Below, in pieces: positions 7,227 to 16,055 of a stretch of 64,000 bases of DNA (position 1 is the stretch's first letter; each line of letters starts with the position of its first letter). Position numbers and translations under genes: made by a program. The stretch spans positions 2,687,001 to 2,751,000 of the forward strand of contig NZ_JAVDYB010000001.1 in assembly GCF_031458235.1 (NCBI RefSeq), read 5' to 3'. Origin of the DNA: Catenuloplanes atrovinosus. Lineage in GTDB: Bacteria > Actinomycetota > Actinomycetes > Mycobacteriales > Micromonosporaceae. The notes under the pieces were generated by a model. It made no database searches. It had not been told where the DNA came from and saw only the letters and a program-made list of their open reading frames with translations.

Positions 7227-9275
7227 TCACCGGTCGGCGTCGTGGGCGGGTGATCCGGTCGTGGTGTCCGGGTCGCTGGTGTGGTGGGGCAGGTCGACCA
7301 GGGTGGTCACGATGTCGGCGGGGCTGCCGGGTGGGGCGTAGAGGCGCAGCCTTCGGCCGTTGGCGTTGCTGCGGGCGGTGAGCTGGTGCAGGACGGAGAC
7401 GCCGGCGCTGGCCAGGTGGGTGACGCCGGTCAGGTCGACGGTGAGGTCGCGGGTGCCGGTGGCGCTGGCGGTGCGGATGGCGTCGTCGACCTGCGGTGCG
7501 GTGTGGGCGTCGATCGGTCCGTCGATGCGGATGCGGGGCGTCGGCGCGGACGGCTGGTCGAGGATCAGGAAGGGGTTGGCCGGCTCCGGTTGGGGCGGTC
7601 GCACACCGGAGGCGAGTTCTTCGGCGGTCAGCAGCCGGGCGGGCCGCGACAGCGGATGCTCGATCGTGGCTACGGTGCCGTCGGCGATGGGAGTGATCCG
7701 CAGGGCGTCGACGAAACGGCTGGCCATGGTGAGGCCGAGCCCGCGATCGGCGGAGGGTTTCGGTTCGCGCCATCGCCCCCGATCGCGGACGTCGAGGTGG
7801 AGGTGGCCGGAGGCGGTGAGCGTGGCGTCCACCGTGATCGGTCCTGGGTAGGGCTCGTCGAGATAGGCGTGATCGAGAGCGTTGGTGGCCAATTCCGTGA
7901 CGCCGTGCTGGATCGCGGACAGGTCCGCGTCGGTGACCGCCAGCGGTGTCAGCCAGCCGGCGATCTGTTGCCGCAGCTCGTTGAGGGCCCTCGTGTCGGC
8001 CGAGACCCGGGTGTGGAACGGGGCGGCCGGTTCCGTTCGTTGCGCCGCGAGCAGGGTGATGTCGTCGTTGTGGCCGGTGACCCGGACCAGCATCTCGAGG
8101 CTCTGCTGGCACACCCGTTCGGCGGCGGTGGGTTCGTGCAGGGGCAGCGCCCGGCCGGCCGCGGCGTCGGCCGCGGCCCGGGCCAGCTCGACGGTGCTCT
8201 GCGCGAGCGTGCGGCCCGGCCGTTCCAGGATGCCGTCGGTGTAGAGCAGCAGCATGTCGCCCACCTCGAGGCGATCGTCGGCCACCCGCACCTCGACGGC
8301 CCGCGGTGCTGCGGCGCCGCCGATCGTCACCCGATCGGTGGACACGCCGAGGGGTCCGTCGCCGGTCGGCGGCAGGTACCGGGCTTCGCCCCGACGGGGG
8401 ATGAACAGCGGCGGCGGGTGCCCGGCCGTGCAGTAACACACCTCGCCGGTGGCGGGGTCGAGGATGACGACGCAGACGGTGGCGGCGTACCCGCCGCGGG
8501 TCCGGGCCGCCAGCCGGTCCACCTCACCGATCGCCGCGACGATGTCACCGGTGGCGGCCAGCCGCTCGCTGAGCAGCACCCGCAGCTGCCCCATCGTCGC
8601 CGAGGCGGCCAGGCCGTGACCGACCACGTCGCCGACGATCAGCGCGGTCCGGCCGTCAGGCAGCGCCAGAGCGTCGAACCAGTCACCGCCGGCGGCGGTG
8701 TCGGCATCGGCCAGCAGATAGCTGGCCGCCACCTGGACCTGCGGCAACACCGGCACCCCGGCGGGCAGCAGCTCACGCTGCATCGCATGGATGACGTCCC
8801 GGGCCGCGGCGTAGCGCCGCTCCGCCTGCTCGACGGCCGCGGCGGCCGCCTGCCGTTCCCTGACTCTGGAGGTCGCGTCGGCGAGATCGACGACCAGCCC
8901 GGTCACCGCGCCGTCGGGGCCGAGGACCGGGTTCACGTTGAAGTCGACGAAGATCTCCACCGTCTGCCCAAGATCCGGCCGGTCGATCTGCGCCCGGAAC
9001 TCCCGCAGCGACGCCGGTTCACCGGTCGCGTACACCTGATCGTAGATCTCCCAGATCTGCTGGCCCAGCGACTCGGGAAACACCTCCCGGATCGGTACGC
9101 CGATCATCTGCGTCCGCCCGGCGTACGCCCGGTACGCCCCCGTCGCCGCCACGACCCGCAGGTCCGGCCCGCTCATCGCGATCACCATCAGCGGCATCTG
9201 GTCGAACACCTGCCGCACCGTTTCCGCCGAACCGATCGTCCGGTCCAGCGACTCCTCAGGACCCTCGCCGACCAT
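7227..9275 (-). CDS. PAS-SpoIIE phosphatase-HATPase-STAS signalling protein
   Basis: This 682-residue protein combines a complete partner-switching cassette in one chain. A PAS sensor lies at about residues 15-130, then a short coiled coil (RERQAAAAAVEQAERRYAAA). A SpoIIE/PP2C Ser phosphatase spans about 165-390, with metal-site motifs GGDWFDAL, GDVVGHG and YTDGILE and the late GHNDDITLL. A GHKL/RsbW-type ATPase spans about 400-530 (ELATNALDHAY, DRGLGL). A STAS anti-anti-sigma-like domain ends the protein (LTGVTHLASAGVSVLHQL). Start chosen at ATG 9275 with GGAGG about 9 nt upstream; an upstream in-frame ATG would add 76 non-homologous residues. It probably senses a signal through PAS and resets phosphorylation of an antagonist protein that controls a sigma factor. 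No sigma gene is adjacent. Confidence 0.9.
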   Translation of the reverse strand: MVGEGPEESLDRTIGSAETVRQVFDQMPLMVIAMSGPDLRVVAATGAYRAYAGRTQMIGVPIREVFPESLGQQIWEIYDQVYATGEPASLREFRAQIDRPDLGQTVEIFVDFNVNPVLGPDGAVTGLVVDLADATSRVRERQAAAAAVEQAERRYAAARDVIHAMQRELLPAGVPVLPQVQVAASYLLADADTAAGGDWFDALALPDGRTALIVGDVVGHGLAASATMGQLRVLLSERLAATGDIVAAIGEVDRLAARTRGGYAATVCVVILDPATGEVCYCTAGHPPPLFIPRRGEARYLPPTGDGPLGVSTDRVTIGGAAAPRAVEVRVADDRLEVGDMLLLYTDGILERPGRTLAQSTVELARAAADAAAGRALPLHEPTAAERVCQQSLEMLVRVTGHNDDITLLAAQRTEPAAPFHTRVSADTRALNELRQQIAGWLTPLAVTDADLSAIQHGVTELATNALDHAYLDEPYPGPITVDATLTASGHLHLDVRDRGRWREPKPSADRGLGLTMASRFVDALRITPIADGTVATIEHPLSRPARLLTAEELASGVRPPQPEPANPFLILDQPSAPTPRIRIDGPIDAHTAPQVDDAIRTASATGTRDLTVDLTGVTHLASAGVSVLHQLTARSNANGRRLRLYAPPGSPADIVTTLVDLPHHTSDPDTTTGSPAHDADR

Positions 9276-9484
9276 TTCTGCGCCTCCAACCGGTTTGACC
9301 ACCCCACGCGACGCCTCATATTCAACCAACCTCGCGATCAGCCACCCTCGTCCGGCGCGGCCTGTCGACGCCTGGGTGTGAGGCACCGGCCCGCGGCGCC
9401 ACGACGCTCTCCGGAGCCGCCACATCAGGCAGGGCGAAACCGGTCGGGCTGTGCGCTGCGGCGCCGGTGGCGGTGCGCGGTTGC

Positions 9485-9506
9485 TTATTGCTCGGCTGAG
9501 CAATAA
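9485..9506. promoter_or_regulatory. Palindromic operator candidate upstream of TetR gene
   Basis: There is a perfect inverted repeat TTATTGCTC-GGCT-GAGCAATAA in the 344-bp gap (9276-9619) between the divergent phosphatase gene and the TetR gene at 9620. Its symmetry and position suggest the operator of that TetR. Apart from it the gap shows nothing recognisable. Confidence 0.6.
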
Positions 9507-9619
9507 AGTGGCGTCATGGTCACCGATCCGAAAGACGTGCCGCGCTCGCGCGTCGGTCTGCGGTTGGTCGCCGCCGCGTGGTCGGTGCGTGATGGCCGGG
9601 CGCCGGTGCCGGGCGGGTT

Positions 9620-10234
9620 ATGGCGCCGCGCGTCCGGCTGAGCGCGGAGGCTCGGCGGGCCCAGATCGTCGACAGCGCGATCGAGGTGATCGCCGCCGAC
9701 GGCTTCGCCGCGGCGACGTTCGCGCGGATCGCCGCGCGGGCCGGCCTGTCGAGTACCGGGCTCATCTCGTACCACTTCGCGGAGCGGGCCGACCTCATGC
9801 GCGCGGTCGTGGCCTCGGTCTTCGCCAAGGCGTTCGCGTTCATCCGGCCGCGCATGGACGCCGAATCGTCGCCGGCGGCGGTCCTGCACGAGTTCATCGT
9901 GGCGAGCGTCGAGTTTTACGCCGCTCACCCGCAGGCCATCGTCGCGCTCACCGCGGTCCGCGGAAACCTGCGCCGGGCCGACGGCCGGCCCGAGTTCGGG
10001 CCGGAGATCCACGAACCGGAATTGGATCAGCTACAGGAGTTGATGCGCGCGGCGCAGCGCGCGGGACAGATGTCCACGTTTGACACCCGAGTGGCGGCGG
10101 TGAGCCTGCGCGCCGCGCTGGACGGCGCCGCACTGGAGATGTCCCGAGCGGACCGATCCGATCCCATCCACTACGCCCGTGAGCTCGCGCGGCTCTTCGC
10201 CGCCGCGACCGGCCAGGAGGTGGAACCACCGTGA
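9620..10234 (+). CDS. TetR family regulator
   Basis: This is a 204-residue protein. The TetR HTH is at about residues 12-58 (IVDSAIEVIAADGFAAATF, then AGLSSTGLISYHFAERADL), followed by a helical effector domain. The ATG at 9620 is the first usable start after an in-frame stop at 9590. Its ribosome site is weak. The stop overlaps the start of the next gene by 4 bp (GTGA), so it is co-transcribed with the membrane protein at 10231, which it probably controls. Ligand unknown. Confidence 0.87.
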   Translation: MAPRVRLSAEARRAQIVDSAIEVIAADGFAAATFARIAARAGLSSTGLISYHFAERADLMRAVVASVFAKAFAFIRPRMDAESSPAAVLHEFIVASVEFYAAHPQAIVALTAVRGNLRRADGRPEFGPEIHEPELDQLQELMRAAQRAGQMSTFDTRVAAVSLRAALDGAALEMSRADRSDPIHYARELARLFAAATGQEVEPP

Positions 10235-11253
10235 GACGTCAACTGCCGGCTTTGCTGCTTTTCCTGCTCGCCCCGGTGATCGGGGAATACCTGCTCGGCA
10301 ACCTGCCGCTGGGCTCCGCGGACGCACTGGCGGTGTACCTGCCGCTGGTCTTCCTCTACGGCGCCGGCGCCGTCATCATCCGCGAGTGCACGGTCCGCGC
10401 CGGTCGTGGCTGGCCGACACTTCTGCTCCTCGCCCTCGCCTACGGCGTCGTGGAGGAGGGCATCATCACCCAGTCGCTGTTCAATCCGGCGTACGTCGGA
10501 CTCGAACTCAACGCCTACGGCGTCATCCCCGGCACCCAAACCGGCGCCCCCTGGGCGCTGTACGTGCTCACCCTGCACTCGGTGTGGAGCATCGTCGTGC
10601 CGATCGTGCTGGTCGAGGTGTTGTTCCCCGGCCGGCGGCGGCAGCCGTGGCTGCCGTGGCCGATGCTGATCCCGGCCGGCATCGTCTACCTCCTCGGTGC
10701 GGCCCTGTTCGGCTTCGGCACCTACGTCCAGGAAGACTTCCTCGCCGGGCCGGGCCGGCTGGCCGTCGCGGCGGGCATCGCCGTCACGCTGGTGCTCGCC
10801 GCCTTCCTCCTCCCACGCCGGCGCACGCCGAACGACGCCACCACGCGCCCGGGCACGCCGTGGCGGGCCACCGTGCTCGGCGGCATCGCGTTCGCGGCCG
10901 GGTCGGCGTTCTTCCTGCTCTTCATCCTCGGCGTCAGCGAGCGGATGCTCCCACCGTACGTCCATGTCGCCGCGACCTTAGCCGTGATCATCGGATTCGC
11001 CGTGGTGGTCCGGATCAACACCGCACGCCCCGGCTGGTCCGACGCCCACCTGTTCGCCCTCGCCGCCGGCGGCGTCCTGACCTACTGCTGGGGCGGCGTA
11101 GTCGTCCAGTCCAGCCAGTACGACTACGGCCCACTCACCGCAACCGTCCAGTTCACGCTCATCGCGGCCGCAGTCACCCTACTCGTCCACATCGGACGGC
11201 GGACGCGCAAACCCTCCACGCCGAGGTCCCCCAGCACCACACCCACCCGCTGA
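10231..11253 (+). CDS. Polytopic membrane protein, function unknown
   Basis: This 340-residue protein has about nine hydrophobic segments spread from residue 5 to the end and a short basic, Pro/Thr-rich tail. A conserved-looking VVEEGIITQSLFNP motif follows the third segment. The EE pair recalls CPBP proteases, but the EExxxR pattern and the later His motifs are missing, so no protease role is claimed. It is translationally coupled to the TetR gene upstream, which suggests a TetR-controlled stress or efflux-type function. The GTG start overlaps the TetR stop. Confidence 0.7.
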   Translation: MRRQLPALLLFLLAPVIGEYLLGNLPLGSADALAVYLPLVFLYGAGAVIIRECTVRAGRGWPTLLLLALAYGVVEEGIITQSLFNPAYVGLELNAYGVIPGTQTGAPWALYVLTLHSVWSIVVPIVLVEVLFPGRRRQPWLPWPMLIPAGIVYLLGAALFGFGTYVQEDFLAGPGRLAVAAGIAVTLVLAAFLLPRRRTPNDATTRPGTPWRATVLGGIAFAAGSAFFLLFILGVSERMLPPYVHVAATLAVIIGFAVVVRINTARPGWSDAHLFALAAGGVLTYCWGGVVVQSSQYDYGPLTATVQFTLIAAAVTLLVHIGRRTRKPSTPRSPSTTPTR

Positions 11254-11474
11254 CCACCACGACCGCGACCGGTGAACCCACGCGCTGATCGCCGAACACC
11301 CGCACCGGCAGCACGGGATGGCGATCTCGGCGAGTCAGGCCGGGCGGATACTGCCCGGTGCCGACATCACACCCCACCGGGTACGGGGGCCGGCTCCACC
11401 GCCCGGTGATCCCCGCCGACCGGTGACCTGTGCTCGCCGAGCACGTTCCGGCCGGGCCGAAGAAGTCTCATTGC

Positions 11475-12389
11475 TCAGGAGAGGCGCCGGAACGGCTGCG
11501 CCAGGGCTCCGGGCCGGCGCCGCCGGGTGCTGAACAGCAGCATCGCGAGGAGGGCGAGCAGGTACGGCGCCGAGACGAGCAGCTGCGAGTTGACCGTGTA
11601 CCCGAGCGCGGGCAGGGCCAGGCGCAGCGCGTCGGCGAGACCGAAGAGGGCGCAGCCGGCGAGGGTACGCCCGAGGCGCCACCCGCCGAAGATGACCGCG
11701 GCTATGACGAGGTAGCCACGGCCCGCGGTCATGTTCTGGTTGAAGGAACCGACCTCGCCCACGGCGAGGTAGGCGCCGCCGAGCCCGGCGAGGCAGCCAC
11801 ACCACAGCAGCGCCTGCCGGCGCCGCAGGTTGACGCGGATCCCGTTCATGTCCGCCGCCTCCGGGTTCTCGCCCGCGGCGCGCAGCTCCAGCCCCCAGCG
11901 GCTGCGCTCCACCAGCCACCACGTCAGCGGCACCAGCGCGAGCAACAGGTAGACCGGCCAGCGTTCGACGAACAGCGGGGCGCCCAGCACCGGCAGGTCG
12001 CGCAGCACCGGCACGCTGACCTGCGCGACCTGATGCCGCCCCAGGTCGCCGACGGTGACCAGGTAGCTTGTCAGCCCGAGCACGAGTGCGTTGAGCACCA
12101 GGCCGACGACGAAGGTGTCGACGTGCCAGCGGTGCGACAGGGCGCCGTGCACCGAGCCCACCAGCGCGCCGAGCGACACGCCGGCGAGCAGGCCGACCGT
12201 GGCGCTGCCGGTGAGATCGGCGACCGCGATCGAGCCGAAGGCCGCGCCGAGCATCATCGCCTCGACGGAGACGTTCAGCGTGCCCGCGCGTTCGGCGACG
12301 TACTCCCCGCACGCCGCGAAGGCGAGCGGCGCGGCGAGCCGGATCCCGCTGGACAGGACGGTCGCCAGATCCACGGCGACGTCACTCAT
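11475..12389 (-). CDS. BMP-type ABC importer, second permease (NupQ-like)
   Basis: This 304-residue integral membrane permease has eight or so hydrophobic segments and the family signatures ERAGTLNVSVEAMMLGAAF near the N-terminus and AAGENPEAADMNGIRV in the cytoplasmic loop that contacts the ATPase. It belongs to the branched-chain-type permeases of nucleoside importers (NupP/NupQ, YufP/YufQ). Its ATG overlaps the stop of the first permease by 4 bp. It is the last gene of a minus-strand operon: binding protein, ATPase, permease, permease. Confidence 0.92.
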   Translation of the reverse strand: MSDVAVDLATVLSSGIRLAAPLAFAACGEYVAERAGTLNVSVEAMMLGAAFGSIAVADLTGSATVGLLAGVSLGALVGSVHGALSHRWHVDTFVVGLVLNALVLGLTSYLVTVGDLGRHQVAQVSVPVLRDLPVLGAPLFVERWPVYLLLALVPLTWWLVERSRWGLELRAAGENPEAADMNGIRVNLRRRQALLWCGCLAGLGGAYLAVGEVGSFNQNMTAGRGYLVIAAVIFGGWRLGRTLAGCALFGLADALRLALPALGYTVNSQLLVSAPYLLALLAMLLFSTRRRRPGALAQPFRRLS

Positions 12390-13426
12390 GCGATCACCGG
12401 CCGGCGGCGGATGACGGCGGGCGCGACGAACGCCAGGGTCAGCAGCGCCTTGACCACGTCCACCAGGTACGGTGGCACACCGGTCGCGGCCAGGAAGCCG
12501 CCACCGGCGCGCAGCACCGCGAACAGCCCGGCCACCGGGATCGTGAGCAGCGGCTGGTTGCGGGCGATGAGCGCGATCAGCAGGCCGTCCCAGCCGATGT
12601 TGATCGAGATGTCGGGCTGCAGCCGGTTGGTGCTCAGCGGGCTGGCGAGCAGCATGGCGCCGGCCAGGCCGGCGAGGGCCCCGGAGACGGCCAGGGCGCT
12701 GCCGCCGACGGCCGCGACGGATATGCCGGCGTGGCGCGCCGCGACCGGATTGAGTCCCGCCATCGTCAGCCGGAATCCCCACCGCGTCCGGGCCAGGGCC
12801 ACCGCCACCAGCAGCGCGACGACGAGGGCCACCACAAGCCCGAGGTTCAGCTGCAGGCCGGGGTGGTCGCCGGCCGAGCCGAGCAGGGCGCCCGAGGGCA
12901 GCTTGTTCGACTGCGGCAGCGCGGCCCCCGCGCCCCACCGCGACTCCTGCAGCAGCCAGGGCGTGGTGACCGCGAACGCCACGGCCTGCTGCGCGAGGAA
13001 TGTCATCAGCAGCGTGCTCACCGCGATGTCCACCCCGCGCAGCCGGTTCATGAGTGCGCTGAGCCACGCCCACGCCCCCGCGGCCAGCGCCCCGGCGAGC
13101 AGGACGACGAGCAGCAGGGCGGGTCCGGGCACGGCCAGGCGCAGCCCGGCGGCGGCGCCCGCGAGTGCCCCTACGAGTACCTGCCCCTCCTGACCGATGT
13201 TGAACGCGCCGGAACGCGCGCTGCAACAGGCCCCGACCGCGACGAGCAGGAGCGGCGCGGCGTACAGCAGGGTCTGGCTGATGGCCGTCGCATCGCCGAC
13301 GCTGCCCTGGACCAGCGCCCGCAGCGCTGCGGCGGGGGAGCCGCCGGTGACGGCGATGAGCAGGCCGGAGAGGACCAGTGCCGCGGCGACGATCGCGGCG
13401 GTCCACCACGGGCCGGTACGGGTCAC
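12386..13426 (-). CDS. BMP-type ABC importer, first permease (NupP-like)
   Basis: This is a 346-residue permease with about ten hydrophobic segments. Diagnostic segments are CSARSGAFNIGQEGQVLVGA and the coupling loop MAGLNPVAARHAGISV. It pairs with the permease at 11475 to form the membrane channel. The start overlaps the ATPase stop by 4 bp (13423-13426). Substrate specificity cannot be read from the permease. The family transports purine or pyrimidine nucleosides, and a RutA-like enzyme nearby favours a pyrimidine-related substrate. Confidence 0.92.
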   Translation of the reverse strand: MTRTGPWWTAAIVAAALVLSGLLIAVTGGSPAAALRALVQGSVGDATAISQTLLYAAPLLLVAVGACCSARSGAFNIGQEGQVLVGALAGAAAGLRLAVPGPALLLVVLLAGALAAGAWAWLSALMNRLRGVDIAVSTLLMTFLAQQAVAFAVTTPWLLQESRWGAGAALPQSNKLPSGALLGSAGDHPGLQLNLGLVVALVVALLVAVALARTRWGFRLTMAGLNPVAARHAGISVAAVGGSALAVSGALAGLAGAMLLASPLSTNRLQPDISINIGWDGLLIALIARNQPLLTIPVAGLFAVLRAGGGFLAATGVPPYLVDVVKALLTLAFVAPAVIRRRPVIA

Positions 13427-14931
13427 GCCGCGCCCCCGATGAGCAGGCCGAGCCGTTCCGCGTCGGCTCCCGCCGTGGGCAGCTCATCCACGATCCGCCC
13501 GCGGAAGATGACGGCCATTCGCGTGGCGAGCGCCAGGATCTCCTCCAGCTCCGTGGAGATCACCAGCACGGCGATGCCGTCGCCCGCGCAGCCGCGTAGG
13601 CGTGCGTACAGGTCCTCGACGGCGCCGACGTCGAGGCCGCGGGAGGGTTGGGCGGCGATCAGCACCCGGGGCCGGCCGGAGAGCTCCCGTGCCAGCACCA
13701 CCCGCTGCTGGTTGCCGCCGGAGAGGCTGCGCAGCGGCGCGTCCAGCGAGGCGGCGGTGATGCCGTACTCGTCGGCGAGCGCTCGCGCCCGCCGGCGCAG
13801 GCGCCGCCGGTCGATGAACACGCGGCCGCTGACGTCGCCGAGCCGGGTCATGACGAGGTTCTCCGCCACGCTCAGGTCGAGCACGACGCCGGCGTGGTGC
13901 CGGTCCTCGGGCACGATGCCGAGACCGGCGGCGGGCAGCGCGCCCGGCCGGCGCAGGTCGACGGGGGCGCCGGCCACCTCCACCGTGCCGGCGTCCGGGA
14001 TGGCGAGTCCGCTGAGGACGTCGCCGAGCGTCTTCTGACCGTTGCCTTCGGCGCCGTACAGTCCGACGACCTCTCCGGAGTGGACGGTGAGGCTCAGGTC
14101 GTCCAGGCCGGGCCGCACGGTCAGCCCGGCGAGCCGCAGCGCTCGCGCGGGCGCCGCCGGGGCCGCCCGGGTGATGGCGTGGGGGAGCACGCCGACCGCT
14201 GCGCCGGGCGTCACCTCTCGGCCCACCATCTCCCGGGCGAGTTCGGCCTCGGTCGTGGCGGCCGTTGCCCGGCGCAGGACGACCCGCCCGGCGCGCATGA
14301 CGGTCACCCGGTCGGTCGCCATGGTGATCTCTGTGAGCTTGTGGCTGATCAGGACGACGGCGCGATGTTCGGCCGCGACGATCCGGCGCAGCACGGTGAA
14401 CAACTCGGCCGACTCGGCCCGCGTCAGCACGGAGGTGGGTTCGTCCATGATCAGTACGGCCGGGTCGCGGCGCAGGCACTTGAGCAGCTCCACGCGTTGC
14501 CGCTCGCCCGCCGACAGCGTGCCGACGCGGGCGTCCGGGTCGATCACGAGCCCGTAGCGCTCCGCCACGGCACCCACCTCGGCCCGCGCCGCCGCCCGCC
14601 GGACCGGCCCGGAGAGGCCGAGCACCACGTTCTCCCACACCGTCAGCGGATCGACGAGGCTGAGGTGCTGATGCACCATGCTGATGCCGAGAGCCGCCGC
14701 CTGTCTCGGCCCCGTGACCGTGACGGCGCGACCGTCACGCTCGACGGTGCCGGAGTCCCGCGTCTCGAGCCCGAGCAGGATGCGCATCAGGGTCGACTTG
14801 CCCGCGCCGTTCTCACCGAGCAGACCGTGGATCTCGCCGCGTGCGACGGTCAGGTCGACGTCGTCGCAGGCCACCACCGTGCCGTACCGCTTGGTGATCC
14901 CACGCAGCCGCAGAGCCGGTTCAGGAGCCAA
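13423..14931 (-). CDS. BMP-type ABC importer, tandem ATPase (NupO-like)
   Basis: This 502-residue protein carries two ABC ATPase modules. The first is canonical: Walker A GENGAGKST, signature LSAGERQ, Walker B VLIMDEPT, switch His in VLISHK. The second (from about residue 270) has a degenerate Walker A (GAEGNGQKT), signature LSGGNQQ and Walker B VLIAAQPS, the usual asymmetric arrangement of nucleoside and ribose-type importers. It powers the two permeases downstream. Its 5' end overlaps the binding-protein gene by 11 bp. Confidence 0.94.
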   Translation of the reverse strand: MAPEPALRLRGITKRYGTVVACDDVDLTVARGEIHGLLGENGAGKSTLMRILLGLETRDSGTVERDGRAVTVTGPRQAAALGISMVHQHLSLVDPLTVWENVVLGLSGPVRRAAARAEVGAVAERYGLVIDPDARVGTLSAGERQRVELLKCLRRDPAVLIMDEPTSVLTRAESAELFTVLRRIVAAEHRAVVLISHKLTEITMATDRVTVMRAGRVVLRRATAATTEAELAREMVGREVTPGAAVGVLPHAITRAAPAAPARALRLAGLTVRPGLDDLSLTVHSGEVVGLYGAEGNGQKTLGDVLSGLAIPDAGTVEVAGAPVDLRRPGALPAAGLGIVPEDRHHAGVVLDLSVAENLVMTRLGDVSGRVFIDRRRLRRRARALADEYGITAASLDAPLRSLSGGNQQRVVLARELSGRPRVLIAAQPSRGLDVGAVEDLYARLRGCAGDGIAVLVISTELEEILALATRMAVIFRGRIVDELPTAGADAERLGLLIGGAA

Positions 14932-16015
14932 GCTTCCGCACCTCGGCCGCCGGGTCGATGGTGCCGTTGCCGATGCCGGCGATGAAGGCCGCCAGCTGGG
15001 CGTTCTGCTCGGGGGTGCCCTTGCAGAGCTTCACGGTCGGGTACGGGTCGACGCCCAGCTGCCACGTCTTGGTGACGCCCATCTCCAGCTTGCCGGCGGC
15101 GTACAGCTCCAGCGCCGCGGCGAAATAGTCGCCGGGGTCGAACAGCACCGACACGTCGAAGACGGGGCTGGTGGAGGCGCAGCGGTCGGTCCCGGGCGTC
15201 AGCGTGATCGCCCCGGCGGAGTTGGCCAGCGCGGTCGCGACGTCGGTCGCGCCCCCCAGGTACGGGTAGATCGCCCCGACCCCCTGGCTGAGCTGCGCCT
15301 GCGTCGCCTCCCGGGCCTTGCCGGAGTCGTCGAAGTCGCCGGTGTACGTGGTGACGAGCGTGGCGCCCGGGACGAGCTCGCGGATACCGGCCAGGAACGC
15401 CGTCGAGGCGATCTTCGTGAAGTCGGCCTCCGGGCCGGTGACGAAGCCCGCCTTGGTGGTGTTCCGCGCCCGCATGAGCAGGCCCGCGGCGTACCCGGCG
15501 ACCAGCATCGACTGTTGCGGGTCGTCGCTGGACAGCATGATCCTCGGGGTTTGCGCGACGTTGGCGGAGGACGGCACGTACCAGGCGGTCTTCGCGCAGA
15601 CGGCCTCCTCGGACGCCGGGATGGCGTCCTTCAGCTCGCTGGCGCCGATCGCCACCATGTCCGCGCTCTGCCGGCACAGGGCCCGGGCGGCGGTGAGCGC
15701 CTCGGAGACCGGCACGCTGCCCCGTTTGATCACCGTCCAACCCTGGGCCTGGGCGAACGCCTCGGCCTTGACCACGAAACTCTCGTAGTAGCCGTTGTCG
15801 TTGATGTCGCCGGGGCTGAGCACCCCGATGATCACCTTCCCGTCACCGTTGACGTCCGGTTCGCCGGGCAGCAGGGTGCCGGTGCTGCCGCCGGGCGCCG
15901 CGGAAGGCGCCGGGGTCGCGGTCTCGTCGTTGCTGACGCACGCGGCAAGCGCGGCGATCACGGTGCCGGCGGCGATGGCTGCCAGTGCTCTCCTCACTCG
16001 CCCAGTCAAACTCAT
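14921..16015 (-). CDS. BMP family substrate-binding lipoprotein
   Basis: This 364-residue protein begins with a lipoprotein signal peptide ending in the lipobox LAAC (Cys 26), so it is tethered outside the membrane. The mature part has the BMP/PBP1 type I fold: IIGVLSPGDINDNGYYES near the start and GFVTGPEAD in the middle. It would capture the substrate for the importer encoded immediately downstream. Start chosen at ATG 16015 behind GAGGGGG, because it begins the signal peptide; an upstream ATG at 16069 would add 18 residues and overlap the P450 gene. A nucleoside ligand is inferred from the family. Confidence 0.92.
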   Translation of the reverse strand: MSLTGRVRRALAAIAAGTVIAALAACVSNDETATPAPSAAPGGSTGTLLPGEPDVNGDGKVIIGVLSPGDINDNGYYESFVVKAEAFAQAQGWTVIKRGSVPVSEALTAARALCRQSADMVAIGASELKDAIPASEEAVCAKTAWYVPSSANVAQTPRIMLSSDDPQQSMLVAGYAAGLLMRARNTTKAGFVTGPEADFTKIASTAFLAGIRELVPGATLVTTYTGDFDDSGKAREATQAQLSQGVGAIYPYLGGATDVATALANSAGAITLTPGTDRCASTSPVFDVSVLFDPGDYFAAALELYAAGKLEMGVTKTWQLGVDPYPTVKLCKGTPEQNAQLAAFIAGIGNGTIDPAAEVRKLGS

Positions 16016-16055
16016 CCCCCTCGATTGCGTAAGTCCCTTATGGATTTTCGTCGGC

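Noticed and set aside
7281-9506. A 741-codon plus-strand frame opposite the PAS-SpoIIE gene
   Set aside because: The minus strand has full domain content; the plus frame is low-complexity Gly/Arg/Asp.
9516-9641. Small ORF between the palindrome and the TetR gene
   Set aside because: Arg/Ala/Gly composition without domain; overlaps the TetR gene in another frame.
12390-13487. A longer start for the second permease that would run across the first permease
   Set aside because: The family start with ERAGTLNV spacing fits ATG 12389, and the extension is an out-of-frame reading of the first permease.
11430-14985. Long plus-strand frames over the ABC transporter operon
   Set aside because: All four minus-strand genes have clear families and coupled starts.
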